Notes: generated from the letters alone by a model not told the origin. Counted from the first letter of the stretch, positions 1 through 9,175 are shown. The stretch: DNA of 64,000 nt from Amycolatopsis sp. EV170708-02-1 (GCF_022479115.1 NZ_CP092497.1:62001-126000), one strand, 5' to 3'. Made by a program: numbers and translations.

Positions 1-511
1 CGAGCGCCAGATCCGCGTCGATGCGCTGCCCCAGCAGGACCAGCCGTCGTTCCTGCAGCCGGTCCGCCTCGACCTGGAGGGCGGCGCTGCTGTCGGCCAG
101 GCCGCTGAACGGAGGCCCCTGCCAGACCGCGAGCGCCTGCCGCGCGAGACTTCCGGCGACGACCGCGTTCCGCCGCTCGTGTGCCGTGCGCGCCTGGTCG
201 GCGAGGTCCTCGAACCGCCGCACGTCCAGTTCGCCGGGATTCACCACCAGCAGGTAGCCGGGTCTGCGGTGCACCACGCGATCCGGATCCGCCAGTGCGC
301 GGCGGAGCTGGAGGACGTAGAGCTGGAGGTTCTTCGCCGCGGTGCGCGGCGGGCGGCCCGCCCACAGACCGTCGACCAGCGCACTCACCGGGACCACCTC
401 GCCCGCGCGATGGAGCAGGAGCGCCAGCAGACGGCGGACTTTCGGCGCGCCAAGATCGATTTCGGTATTCCCGTCGCGGACACCGAGCGGCCCGAGAATC
501 GTGAACTCCAT
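1..511 (-). CDS. SARP-family transcriptional activator (3' end outside window)
   Basis: This is the N-terminal 170 residues of a SARP (AfsR/DnrI/RedD) regulator, read from an ATG at 511 towards the window edge. The first ~95 residues form the OmpR-like winged helix: it opens MEFTILGPLGV, then shows KVRRLLALLL, a DGLW motif, NLQLYVLQLRRAL and RPGYLL. The bacterial transcriptional activator (BTAD) helices follow, with the typical ALAVWQGPPFSGLAD stretch. SARPs usually activate secondary-metabolite clusters by binding heptamer direct repeats. This one diverges from the gene at 680 and sits beside an orphan biosynthetic locus, so control of that locus is a reasonable inference. Its full length and any C-terminal ATPase domain cannot be seen here. 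Confidence 0.9.
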   Translation of the reverse strand, partial: MEFTILGPLGVRDGNTEIDLGAPKVRRLLALLLHRAGEVVPVSALVDGLWAGRPPRTAAKNLQLYVLQLRRALADPDRVVHRRPGYLLVVNPGELDVRRFEDLADQARTAHERRNAVVAGSLARQALAVWQGPPFSGLADSSAALQVEADRLQERRLVLLGQRIDADLAL

Positions 512-575
512 ATACCCCCCACTCACCTCGCCGGAATAATCGCGAAGTGCTCGCGACCTTCCCGGATTAGTGGTC

Positions 576-592
576 TATACCAGATTTATACC
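576..592. promoter_or_regulatory. direct repeat TATACC, 11-bp period (candidate SARP site)
   Basis: TATACC occurs at 576-581 and again at 587-592, exactly 11 bp apart. This is the one-helical-turn spacing used by SARP operators. It lies in the 168-bp region between the divergent SARP gene and the regulator at 680. The assignment is inference from spacing and context. Confidence 0.4.
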
Positions 593-679
593 GGCTCTCC
601 GCATGCTTCGGAACAAGAATTCAGCTGGCGGGAAACAAAGTGCGATCGTGTAGGACGAACACGCCTGGGGGCAAGGTCA

Positions 680-1321
680 GTGTCTGCGTCATCCGCTCCG
701 AACCCGGCCGATGGAACGAGCTTGTCGACTGTACTCGATCTGGTTTCCACCGCAAGACGGGAAGTGCTGACCACGGCGACGGGCGGTTCGCCGTGGTTCG
801 GCGGGACCGTCACCGCGGCCGCGCGCCGCGGCGCCTTCCCGCCGCACGTCCGGGTGCGGCTGCTGTGCACGGCACCGGCGGAGCACGCGCGCGGTGAGAT
901 CGTCGAGGCGGTGCGGCACGGGCTCCGGGTCAAGGTGACCGATCGGGCGATCGAAGAATCCCTTTTGATAGACCGCAGACTGGCGTTGGTCCCTTCGGGT
1001 GGCGACGACGCCAGAGGTTTGCTCATGGTGACCACGCCGACGTTGATCACCGCCCTCGCCGACGCCTTCGACCCTCGCTGGGAGGAGGCGACGCCTTGGG
1101 AGATGACGTCCGCTCGGCCGGACGAGTTCGAACAGGCGATCCTGCGCTGCCTGGTCGACGGAATGACCGATGAAGCGGTCGCGAACCGGCTGGGCGTATC
1201 CGCGAGGACCGTTCGGCGGTACGTGAACGTCCTCATGGCCCGCGTCGGCGCGAGGAGCCGGTTCGAACTCGGATTCCGGGCGGCGGAATGCGGGTGGCTT
1301 CCCGCCGACGCGCTCGGCTGA
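680..1321 (+). CDS. LuxR-type HTH regulator with a degenerate sensor domain
   Basis: This is a 213-residue protein whose C-terminal ~65 residues are a LuxR/GerE-type helix-turn-helix (ILRCLVDGMTDEAVANRLGV followed by SARTVRRYVNVLMARVGA). The preceding part resembles the effector-binding half of the larger regulator at 6932-7933, including a shared 'W-E-x-x-T' element just before the HTH. The two are probably paralogues, this one lacking the N-terminal TrmB-like domain. I chose the GTG at 680, which follows a GGGGGCAAGG-like stretch; a TTG at 722 is an alternative. It runs divergently from the SARP gene and in the same direction as the biosynthetic run that begins at 1495, so local regulation is likely. 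The ligand is unknown. Confidence 0.65.
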   Translation: MSASSAPNPADGTSLSTVLDLVSTARREVLTTATGGSPWFGGTVTAAARRGAFPPHVRVRLLCTAPAEHARGEIVEAVRHGLRVKVTDRAIEESLLIDRRLALVPSGGDDARGLLMVTTPTLITALADAFDPRWEEATPWEMTSARPDEFEQAILRCLVDGMTDEAVANRLGVSARTVRRYVNVLMARVGARSRFELGFRAAECGWLPADALG

Positions 1322-1494
1322 AGCGATCGTCCGGCTCCGGCCGCATTCTTCGTCCACTGTGGATTGATCATTACCGGAGTATCTTTCGCCGGGCGCCGAG
1401 TCCGCTTTCGGCCAAATTCTGGTGGTGCCAACCGGGACCGACCTAGATTCCGTTCTGGATCGTCTCGAATTCTCGTCCTGATTGGACCAGCCAC

Positions 1495-3198
1495 GTGACC
1501 ACTCCGACCCCCTGCCACGACATAGTGCTCACCGGTGCCGTCATGACCCATCCGCGACGGCCGGGACTCACCGGCCGTCTGCTGGCCGCCGCGCCCGCCG
1601 GGGCGCTGCGGCCGGTCGCCGATCCGGAGCCGTCCGGACCGCCGACCGCCCTGCGCACCGCGATCCGGGCCTGGTCCGCGATCGCCGAAGGCACGACCCA
1701 CCACCTGGTCCTCCAGGACGACGCCGTTCCCGCCGACGGCTTCTTCGGCCACGCCCGGGCCGCCGTCGCGGCCGCGCCCGAGGCCGCGATCGCCTTCTAC
1801 ACCAACTGGAACTCCCGCAACGGCGCCGCCGTGCGGCTCGCCGCGCTGGCCGGGGCGAGATGGGTCACCGCGACCCACGAGTACACCCCGACCGTCGCGC
1901 TGGCACTGCCCGCGGGGGTCGCGGCCGGTTTCGCGGATTTCGCCGAAGCGCACGGCTCGACCTGGCCCGACGACGTCGTCATGTCCCGGTACCTGCGCGC
2001 GGCCGGGGTACCGGTGCTCCTGGTCGCGCCGAATCTCGTCGAGCACGCGGACGAGCCCAGCGTCCTCCGCAACGACTCCCACGGCTCGCGGCGGTCGGCG
2101 TGCTTCGCCGTCCCGTCCGACGACGACTGGTCGCTCGGCGCGGGCCCGCTCGATCCCGACGTCATCCCGTTCTTCAAGCACGGGGTCGCGCAGTGCGTCG
2201 TCCGCGACGACGGAAGACGGGCGACCATCGACGCGGAGCGGTACTTCGGCCGGGCTGGCCTGGATTTCGACGCCTGCCAGAAGCAACGGCTCGAAGTCAC
2301 CGGATCGGTGTTCGGCGCTCTCGCCGAGCTGGAACGGCATCTCGACGAAGAAGCCGTCGAAGGTCTCTGGACCACGGCCTATCTCCTCGGCGCACTCGGG
2401 ACCGGCCGTCGGCTCGACCGGGTCGGCTCCCTCGCGCTGGGCACGATCGGCGCGGGCGGCGTCTGCACGACCGTCGGCGCTTCCACGCTCCGGACGCTGC
2501 GGCCCGCTCTGTCCGAATTGGCCCGTCTCGGTCACCAGGCGGGTGCCCGGGCACGACGTTCGCCCGCGCGCAGGCGGGAACGCGTCCTCGTCACCACCAC
2601 CGACCGCCCGCTCGGCCGGGAGATCGCGCGTCATCTGGCCGATCGCGGATACGAGGTCCTGGACGGAAACGACGGGCCGGACGTCGACGCCGTGGTCCAC
2701 GTCGCCGAACCCGGTTCCACACTCCCGCCGGTGGCGGCGCGGCACGTGGTCCAGGTCTGCCCTCCCGGCGCACCCGTCCCCGCCGCCACGCCGGGCACCA
2801 GCGTCCTGCGGACCGGCTCTCCGTACGGGCCCGGAATCGAGGGCTATTCCGTCCTGGAGACGTTCACCCGGCAAGCCCTGCTGGCCCAGCCGATCCAGGC
2901 CGACGTCCCGGCGCGGGCGACCCACCGGCCGGCCTACATCCGGGACATCGCGCTCGCCGTGCACCACCTCCTGCACCAGCCCGTGCCGCGGCGGACCGTC
3001 GCGACGCCGTCCCCGCTGACCAGCCAGGAACTGGCCGACGCGGTCGCCAGGACCGTCCGGAGGGTTCCGGTCAGCTGGCCGGCGTCGCCGCACGGCCCAT
3101 CCGCCCCTCCCCTGGTCGCCGACGAACCGGCGACGGAACTCGATCAAGGCATCCGCGCACTGGCCCAGTGGCTCGCCTACGAAAGGGAAGAAGCATGA
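1495..3198 (+). CDS. two-domain protein: glycosyltransferase-like N-terminus, NAD-epimerase-like C-terminus
   Basis: This 567-residue protein begins at a GTG. The N-terminal ~330 residues look like a GT-A-fold glycosyltransferase: an opening VMTHPRR motif and HHLVLQDDAVP near residues 69-79, where the acidic pair is the usual nucleotide-sugar/metal element. After an Arg-rich linker near residue 355, the remaining ~200 residues resemble a short-chain NAD-dependent epimerase/dehydratase (RVLVTTTDRPLGREIARHLADRG, later RTGSPYGPG). They lack a clear YxxxK catalytic pair, so this half may be inactive or only structural. It overlaps the next gene by an ATGA junction, which starts a five-gene translationally coupled run. 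No substrate can be deduced. Confidence 0.55.
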   Translation: MTTPTPCHDIVLTGAVMTHPRRPGLTGRLLAAAPAGALRPVADPEPSGPPTALRTAIRAWSAIAEGTTHHLVLQDDAVPADGFFGHARAAVAAAPEAAIAFYTNWNSRNGAAVRLAALAGARWVTATHEYTPTVALALPAGVAAGFADFAEAHGSTWPDDVVMSRYLRAAGVPVLLVAPNLVEHADEPSVLRNDSHGSRRSACFAVPSDDDWSLGAGPLDPDVIPFFKHGVAQCVVRDDGRRATIDAERYFGRAGLDFDACQKQRLEVTGSVFGALAELERHLDEEAVEGLWTTAYLLGALGTGRRLDRVGSLALGTIGAGGVCTTVGASTLRTLRPALSELARLGHQAGARARRSPARRRERVLVTTTDRPLGREIARHLADRGYEVLDGNDGPDVDAVVHVAEPGSTLPPVAARHVVQVCPPGAPVPAATPGTSVLRTGSPYGPGIEGYSVLETFTRQALLAQPIQADVPARATHRPAYIRDIALAVHHLLHQPVPRRTVATPSPLTSQELADAVARTVRRVPVSWPASPHGPSAPPLVADEPATELDQGIRALAQWLAYEREEA

Positions 3199-3989
3199 AA
3201 GTCGATCGTCTCTCCCAGCCGGGTGACGGCCTGGTCAACGAGGATCTGGTGCTGTCGGGCCGGTATCACGCGCTGGTCATCGACGGTGCGACGGCGGAAC
3301 CCGGCGCGGAGACCGGCTGCGTGCACGACGTCCGCTGGCTGGTGGCGAGGCTCGGCACCGCGCTGGACCGGCTCCTCGTCGAACGTCCCGCCGAAGACCT
3401 GCGCGCCGTCCTCCGCGCGGCCATCGAGTCGGTCCGCGACGCCCACTCCGGCACCTGCGACCTCGGCAATCCCTGCGGCCCGACCGCGACCGTGGCGATC
3501 CTGCGCGAACGGGACGGTCTCGCCGACTACCTGGTGCTCAGCGATGCGGCGGTGGTGCTCGAACGGCTCGACGGCACCGTCGAGGCCGTCATCGACGACC
3601 GGATCGACCAGCTGCTGCACCTGACCTGGCAAGAGGTCCGGCCCTTGCGCAACGCGCCCGGCGGGTTCTGGGTCGCGGGCAGTGATCCGGCCGCCGCCGA
3701 CCAGGCCCGCACCGGCACCGTGGAACTCTCGCGGCTGCGGCGCGCCGCGCTCCTCACCGACGGCGCGTACCGGCTCGTCGAACGCTACGGGTGGACCTGG
3801 CACCAGCTGCTCGACGTCGCCGAGCTCGACGGCCCGGCCGCCGTCGTCCACGAGACCCGCCGCGCCGAACTTCGGACCGCGCCAGGCCACTTCGCCGGGA
3901 AACACCACGACGACGCGACAGTCGCCTTCTGCCGATTCGAGACCACCGCCGCTCCCCTGGCCCGCCCGACCCACGAGGTGACGAAATGA
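3195..3989 (+). CDS. PP2C-family protein phosphatase
   Basis: This is a 264-residue protein matching the PP2C/SpoIIE serine/threonine phosphatase fold. The metal-coordinating aspartates lie in the expected order: ALVIDGAT near residue 32, LTDGAY in the middle and KHHDDATVAF near the C-terminus. It has no membrane segment or sensor domain, so it is a cytoplasmic catalytic domain only. It overlaps the genes on both sides by 4 bp (ATGA), so it is made together with the glycosyltransferase-like and condensation-domain proteins. A phosphatase inside a biosynthetic operon is unusual. It may dephosphorylate a pathway intermediate or a carrier rather than act in signalling, but this is inference. Confidence 0.8.
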   Translation: MKVDRLSQPGDGLVNEDLVLSGRYHALVIDGATAEPGAETGCVHDVRWLVARLGTALDRLLVERPAEDLRAVLRAAIESVRDAHSGTCDLGNPCGPTATVAILRERDGLADYLVLSDAAVVLERLDGTVEAVIDDRIDQLLHLTWQEVRPLRNAPGGFWVAGSDPAAADQARTGTVELSRLRRAALLTDGAYRLVERYGWTWHQLLDVAELDGPAAVVHETRRAELRTAPGHFAGKHHDDATVAFCRFETTAAPLARPTHEVTK

Positions 3990-5707
3990 CCCGGTTCCAG
4001 GTCCGTTTCACCGGCAAGACGGCACGCTCCGGCCCATTGGCGTTCGGCCACGCGAACATCGTCCGCGCCATCACCCTCGACGACGATCCGACGCGGCTCA
4101 ACCTCGCGATGGTGTTCGACGTGCCTGGCGCGCCGCTGGACCAGGTCGCCGCCTGGATCCGGGTGCTGCTCGAACGCCACGAGTCGCTGCGGACGACGTA
4201 CTCGTTCGGCGACCGGACGCTCCAGCATGTGCTGGCGGAAGGCGAGCTGGAGGCCGAGGTCGTCGAGAGCGGCGGCGACGTCCTCCAGACGGCCGAGGGC
4301 ACCGCGCGCGCCCTGCGGTCCCGGGTTTTCGATCTGACCGCGGAGCTGCCGCTGCGGCTCGCCGTGGTGACCGAGAACGCCGTCCCGCGCCGGCTCGTCT
4401 GGGTGGTGAGCCACGCCGCGATGGACGTCGCCACCTGCGAACTCCTCCTCGGCGAATGGACCGAGCTGGCCGCGGGGCGCGAGCTGCCCGAGGACGACTC
4501 GCCGCAGCCTCTCGACGTCGTCGAACTCGAGAAGACGCCTGCGGTGCAGCGGCTGGGACAAGCGGCGACGCGGTACTGGGAAAGCAAGCTGCGCACGGTT
4601 CCGCAGGCGATGTTCCCGGTGCCCGCCACCGGAACCGGCTTCCTCCGGCCCGGGCTGCGAGTCCGTTCGCGGGCCGCGATCGGCCATATCGCGGCGATCG
4701 CCGAGCGGACCAGCGCGAGCCCCTCCGCCATCGCCCTCGCCGCGCTCAACGCGCTGATCGCGCACCGGACCGCGCACTCCACCTGCGTGACGACGTCCTT
4801 GTCCGGCAACCGGGTGCTCAAGCAGTTGCGCCGCTTCTTCGGCTCGATGGCGCAGGACGCGCTGCTCCCGGTCACCATCCCGGAGACGTTCGACGAACTG
4901 GTCCACGCCGTCCGCGCCGCGTCCGTGCCCGCGTACCGGCACAGCTGGTTCGAAGCCGACGCCATCTGGGAAGTGATCACCCGCGTCACCGGCGAACGGG
5001 GCTTCTCCTTCGCCAGGGATCTCGTGTTCAACGACATGAGCGCGCTGGGCGACACCGCCATCGGCACGCCGCCTCGCTCCGCGTACAGCAGGCTGCCGTC
5101 GGTATGGCTGCCGGGTGGACCGGACGTCGAGGACGACCCCGAACTCGGTGGCACGCTGGAGCTGCTGCCGCAGGAGGACATCCCGACCCGTTTCTTCGGC
5201 TGCCTGTACCGCCTCGACACGGAACTGGATCTGACGCTGTGGGTCGACCCCGCCTGCCTCGACACCGCCGAGGTGACCGAGTTCGGCCGCGGCCTCCTGG
5301 CGTTGTTGCGCGCGGCGGCCGAGGCGGATCTTCCGGTGAAGGAACTGCATTCGCTCACCACGCTCGCCCCCGTCGAACATGGGGAAGGCTGGTACCTCTC
5401 GGACTCGTGCTGGGTCGAGCTCGACGCCGTCCGGGAACTGGTCTCCGACGTCCTCGGTGACCGGCCGCATCTGGTGACCGCGGAGCCCGACGACGTCCTG
5501 GGTCACCGGCTGGTGTGTCATCTGGCCGGTCCGGCGGCGCCCGCGGACCTGCACGCCCGGGTACTGGCCGCGCTGCCGGGACGGCCGACCGCGCTGGCAC
5601 CGCACCACTACGTGATCTGCGCCGAGCCTCCCGCCGATCCGCTGGATCCGGGCGCCTGGACGGCCACGGCCATCGACTCCGCGAGCGGGCGGGAGCTGCC
5701 GGTATGA
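3986..5707 (+). CDS. stand-alone condensation-domain protein
   Basis: This 573-residue protein resembles an NRPS condensation domain or a PapA-type acyltransferase (CoA-dependent acyltransferase superfamily). The catalytic motif is present in modified form as SHAAMDV at residues 142-148. The second histidine (H143) and the aspartate are kept, while the first His of HHxxxDG is Ser and the Gly is Val. No adenylation or carrier domain is attached or encoded nearby, so it must act on a substrate activated elsewhere or on a CoA/ACP ester. The last ~120 residues extend beyond the usual ~450-residue domain and have no recognised fold. It overlaps both neighbours by ATGA junctions. Confidence 0.7.
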   Translation: MTRFQVRFTGKTARSGPLAFGHANIVRAITLDDDPTRLNLAMVFDVPGAPLDQVAAWIRVLLERHESLRTTYSFGDRTLQHVLAEGELEAEVVESGGDVLQTAEGTARALRSRVFDLTAELPLRLAVVTENAVPRRLVWVVSHAAMDVATCELLLGEWTELAAGRELPEDDSPQPLDVVELEKTPAVQRLGQAATRYWESKLRTVPQAMFPVPATGTGFLRPGLRVRSRAAIGHIAAIAERTSASPSAIALAALNALIAHRTAHSTCVTTSLSGNRVLKQLRRFFGSMAQDALLPVTIPETFDELVHAVRAASVPAYRHSWFEADAIWEVITRVTGERGFSFARDLVFNDMSALGDTAIGTPPRSAYSRLPSVWLPGGPDVEDDPELGGTLELLPQEDIPTRFFGCLYRLDTELDLTLWVDPACLDTAEVTEFGRGLLALLRAAAEADLPVKELHSLTTLAPVEHGEGWYLSDSCWVELDAVRELVSDVLGDRPHLVTAEPDDVLGHRLVCHLAGPAAPADLHARVLAALPGRPTALAPHHYVICAEPPADPLDPGAWTATAIDSASGRELPV

Positions 5708-6942
5708 GTCACGACACGGAAACCCTGACCGGTGAGGGAAAACCGGCCGCCGGACGGCTCTGGACCGGCAACTTCAAGCTCTACCTCACCGCGCGCAGCG
5801 GGTCGATGCTGGGCGACGCGATGCTGCCCGTCGCGCTCTCGATCGCCGTGCTGGCGGCGGGTCACGGGATCGACGGCGTCGGCTACGCCCTCGGCGCGTG
5901 GATGGGCGCGCTCGCGCTGTTCATGCTGTTCGGCGGCGTGCTCGCGGACCGGTTCACGCCGCGCCGGATGATGATCATCGCGGATCTCGTCCGGCTGGTC
6001 GTCCAGGGCGGGATGGCGGTCGCCTTCGCCGTCGGAACGCCGTCGCTGCCGACGATCGTCGTCCTGCAGTTCCTCAGCGGTGCCGCCACCGCGTTGTTCC
6101 AGCCCGGTGTGGCGAGCATGGTCCCGCAGGTCGCGGAGGACGTCCAGGGCGCGAACGGCATCTTGCGGATTTCCGAGGCGATCTCGGGCGTTCTCGGCCC
6201 GGCGCTCGCCGGTGTGCTGGTGGCCGTCGCCGGAACCGGGACCGTGTTCGGGATCTACGCCGCGACGTACGGCATCAGCGCCCTCTGCCTGTTCGCCCTG
6301 CGGCTCACGCCGGTGAAGTCCACTGAGGACAGTGAACCGTCGTTCTGGCGTCAGCTGGTCGAAGGCTGGCGGGAGTTCGCCGCCCGTGGCTGGCTCTGGG
6401 GCGTGATCGCGATCCACCTGGTGTACGGCTGTTTCGTGGCGGGTGTGTCCCTGCCGGTCGGCGCGGACCTGGTCGTCTCGGACTACGGTTCGACCGCGCT
6501 GGGCATCGGGATGGCCGCGTTCGGCGCGGGCGGGGTCGCGGGCGGCGCGATCGCCATGCGCGTCCGCCCGAGCCGCCCGCTGCTGTCCGGGGCGATCGGC
6601 TGGGCGTTGTTCGCGCTGTACCCGATCACGCCCGCGGTGGGACTTCCGGTCGCCTTGCTCGTCGCCGGCTGGACGCTGGCCGGTTTCGGCCTCGCCTACT
6701 GGGGTGTCCTGTGGTCCACCACGGTCCAGACCCAGATTCCCGCGGAACTCCTGAACCGGGTCTACGCCTACGACGTCTCGGGGTCGCTGCTCGCGCTGGT
6801 GCTGGGCAGGTCGCTCGCCGGGCCGATGGCGAGCCTTTTCGGCGCACGGCCGCTGATGATCCTCGCGACCGTGCTCGGGCTCGGCTGTACCGGGCTGCTG
6901 ATCGCGGTCCGCTCGATCAGGGATCTGCGAAGTGCCCCATGA
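5704..6942 (+). CDS. MFS transporter (exporter-like, 12 TM)
   Basis: This is a 412-residue polytopic membrane protein with MFS features: about 12 hydrophobic helices and a cytoplasmic loop 2-3 motif (GGVLADRFTPRRMMIIADLVR). That motif is typical of the MFS_3/enterobactin-exporter-like group of small-molecule exporters. It is translationally coupled to the condensation-domain gene (ATGA at 5704-5707) and its end overlaps the next gene by 11 bp. It most likely exports the product of this orphan locus or provides self-resistance. Confidence 0.85.
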   Translation: MSHDTETLTGEGKPAAGRLWTGNFKLYLTARSGSMLGDAMLPVALSIAVLAAGHGIDGVGYALGAWMGALALFMLFGGVLADRFTPRRMMIIADLVRLVVQGGMAVAFAVGTPSLPTIVVLQFLSGAATALFQPGVASMVPQVAEDVQGANGILRISEAISGVLGPALAGVLVAVAGTGTVFGIYAATYGISALCLFALRLTPVKSTEDSEPSFWRQLVEGWREFAARGWLWGVIAIHLVYGCFVAGVSLPVGADLVVSDYGSTALGIGMAAFGAGGVAGGAIAMRVRPSRPLLSGAIGWALFALYPITPAVGLPVALLVAGWTLAGFGLAYWGVLWSTTVQTQIPAELLNRVYAYDVSGSLLALVLGRSLAGPMASLFGARPLMILATVLGLGCTGLLIAVRSIRDLRSAP

Positions 6943-7933
6943 CCTGATCGAGGCCGACGAGTTCGCCGTCGAGGTCTACGCACGGATCCTCGACGGCGAC
7001 GGCCCCGCGGAGATCGCGTCCCGGCTCGGTGTCCCGGCGGCCGAGGTGGGCCGCGCGTTCGGCCTCCTGCGGCGGCTGCGGCTGATCCGGGAGACCCGCG
7101 ACGGCGAGGTCGTCGCGGTCGATCCCGACAGCGCGCGGACCGAACTGCTGCTGCCGCTGGAACGGGCGATCCACGACCAGCGCAGCCTGCTGCTGGCCCG
7201 GCGACGGCAACTGCGCTCGTTCGCCGACGCCTTCGGCCGGGCGGAACGGGCGGACCCGCGCCGCTCGCCGATCCAGGTCTCGCGCGATCCGCGCGAGACC
7301 GAGTTGCGGCTCGTCGAAACGGCGAACGGCTGCAAATCCGAGGTGCTGATGATGCAGTCCTGCGTGGCGCACGAGCCGCCCGAAGCGCGGCATCTGCGGC
7401 CGCTCGTGCTGGACGCGCTGCGGCGCGGGATCCGCGTCCGGGTGCTGTATCCGCACGCGGCCCGCGCGGACGCGGCGACCCGCTCGTTCCTGTGCAACGT
7501 CGCCTCCCTCGGCGGCCGGGTGCGGACCTCGGACGAGATCTTCGACCGGTTCGCCGTCTTCGACCGCGAGGTCGCGTTCCTCCGAGCCGGCCTCGAAGGC
7601 GACCAGGCCGTCGCGATGGTGCACGGGCCGGTGATCGCGCAGTTCCTCGCCGGGTCGCACGACCGAGGCTGGGAATCCGGCACCGACTTCGATCCCGGCC
7701 GGGCGGGTTACGCCGGCACCCTCGACGTCGTCAAGTCCCGGGTGCTGGACCTGCTCGCCGCCGGCCTCAAGGACGAGGTGATCGCGCGCCGCGTCGGCCT
7801 GTCCGAACGGACGTTGCGCAGGCACATCTCGGCGCTGATGCAGGAACTCGCCGCGGAGAGCCGGTTCCAGGCGGGCGTCGCCGCCGCACGGGCGGGCCTG
7901 GTGGCCACCACCACTCGTACGCGTCACCGATAG
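6932..7933 (+). CDS. TrmB-like/LuxR-type transcriptional regulator
   Basis: This 333-residue regulator has two DNA-binding regions. The N-terminal ~60 residues look like a TrmB-type winged helix (IASRLGVPAAEVGRAFGLLR). The C-terminal ~65 form a LuxR-type HTH (VLDLLAAGLKDEVIARRVGL, then SERTLRRHISALM). The middle resembles the phospholipase-D-like effector domain found in TrmB-type regulators of actinobacterial biosynthetic clusters. Its C-terminal half is related to the protein at 680-1321, so the run 1495-6942 is bracketed by paralogous regulators. Translation starts inside the MFS gene, which implies the regulator is made from the transcript it may control. Confidence 0.75.
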   Translation: MPHDLIEADEFAVEVYARILDGDGPAEIASRLGVPAAEVGRAFGLLRRLRLIRETRDGEVVAVDPDSARTELLLPLERAIHDQRSLLLARRRQLRSFADAFGRAERADPRRSPIQVSRDPRETELRLVETANGCKSEVLMMQSCVAHEPPEARHLRPLVLDALRRGIRVRVLYPHAARADAATRSFLCNVASLGGRVRTSDEIFDRFAVFDREVAFLRAGLEGDQAVAMVHGPVIAQFLAGSHDRGWESGTDFDPGRAGYAGTLDVVKSRVLDLLAAGLKDEVIARRVGLSERTLRRHISALMQELAAESRFQAGVAAARAGLVATTTRTRHR

Positions 7934-7945
7934 GAAGGATCTTCC

Positions 7946-9169
7946 ATGCGACCGAAGAATCTGGCCCTGCGGCTCGGGCTGTGCCTTGCCGCGGTCCTGG
8001 CCCTGCTCCCCGCCTCACCTGCCTCCGGGGCACCGGAGATCGAGGCCGCCCCGCCACCGGACCGGCCGATCCTGGAGGCGTTCTGGGGCGGCACGCCGCC
8101 CGCCGATCAGGTCCCCTGGGAAATGTTGAACACCATCAGCTACTGGTTCGCCTCACCGGCGGGCGGCCGGTGCAGCATCCCGGACGCCAAGCAGCGCAAG
8201 GACATCGAAAGTCTCGCGGCGGTGAAGCGTGGTCACCCCGGCCTGACCTTGCTGATCTCCATCGGCGGCTGGGCCGCACCGGGTTTCGGCGCCGGCGCCG
8301 CGACCGCGGAATCCCGGCGTGCCTTCGTCAAGTCCTGTGTGGACAACTGGCTGAGCGCGTTCCCCGTCGGGCTGGTCGACGGATTCGACGTCGACTGGGA
8401 GTTCCCGGTCTCCGGAGGGCTGCCCAGTATCGGCAACTCGCCCGCCGACCGCGCCAACTTCACCTTGCTGCTCAAGGAATTCCGGGCACAACTGCAGCGC
8501 TATGCCCGCGAACACGGCAGGCCCGGCCGCGCCATGAAGCTGTCCGCGGACATCCCCGCGGGCCGCGTGCAGGACGACGGCACCGGGACCGGGGGCGCGC
8601 CCTACGACGCGTCCAACAGTTTCGACCTGCGCGAAGTCGGCAGGCTCGTCGACATCTTCAACCTGATGACCTACGACTTCTGCACGGGCTACTCGAAGTT
8701 CTCCTGCTTCAACGACCCGCTGGTCAAACGGCCCGGTGATCCGAACGACGAGTACAACAACAACGTCGGGGCGCTCAAGTACATGACCGACCACGGTGTC
8801 CCGCGGGAGAAGATCGTCCTCGGCGTTCCGTTCTACGGCCGGGCGTTCACCGTCACCTCGACCGCCAACGACGGCCTCTACCAGCCGTACACGGCCATGC
8901 AGTTCCTCGACTACAAGGTCCTCATGGGCCCGGAGTGGGCCGGTGACCCCGGCTTCCGCAAGGGCTGGGACCCGATCGTGCGCTCCCCGTACCTCTGGAA
9001 CCCGGAGAAGAAGATCTGGGTGAGCTACGAGAACCCGCGGTCCATCCAGGACCGCTCGCTGTTCGCGAAACGCCACCGCCTGGCGGGCATGATGATGTGG
9101 GAGCTGGGCGCCGACGATCCGCAACACAGCCTTCTCGCCGCGATGACCGGGCCCTGGCTCCGGCACTGA
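7946..9169 (+). CDS. secreted GH18 chitinase-type glycosidase
   Basis: This 407-residue protein has an N-terminal signal peptide (basic MRPKNLALR, hydrophobic core to about residue 25, ASG-A cleavage region near 29). It is a single GH18 TIM-barrel domain. The strand-3 motif LLISIGGW and the catalytic DGFDVDWE (residues 145-152) are intact, with E152 as the expected proton donor. It should hydrolyse chitin or related beta-1,4-GlcNAc polymers outside the cell. There is no carbohydrate-binding module. It has its own ribosome-binding site (AGGAAGG) 12 bp after the upstream regulator, and a strong hairpin follows the stop. Confidence 0.92.
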   Translation: MRPKNLALRLGLCLAAVLALLPASPASGAPEIEAAPPPDRPILEAFWGGTPPADQVPWEMLNTISYWFASPAGGRCSIPDAKQRKDIESLAAVKRGHPGLTLLISIGGWAAPGFGAGAATAESRRAFVKSCVDNWLSAFPVGLVDGFDVDWEFPVSGGLPSIGNSPADRANFTLLLKEFRAQLQRYAREHGRPGRAMKLSADIPAGRVQDDGTGTGGAPYDASNSFDLREVGRLVDIFNLMTYDFCTGYSKFSCFNDPLVKRPGDPNDEYNNNVGALKYMTDHGVPREKIVLGVPFYGRAFTVTSTANDGLYQPYTAMQFLDYKVLMGPEWAGDPGFRKGWDPIVRSPYLWNPEKKIWVSYENPRSIQDRSLFAKRHRLAGMMMWELGADDPQHSLLAAMTGPWLRH

Positions 9170-9175
9170 TGGAGC

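Noticed and set aside
586..3147. 853-codon open frame on the minus strand
   Set aside because: It lies antisense to the LuxR-type and glycosyltransferase-like genes. The translation is Arg/Gly/Asp-rich and has no domain, as expected for a shadow frame in high-GC DNA.
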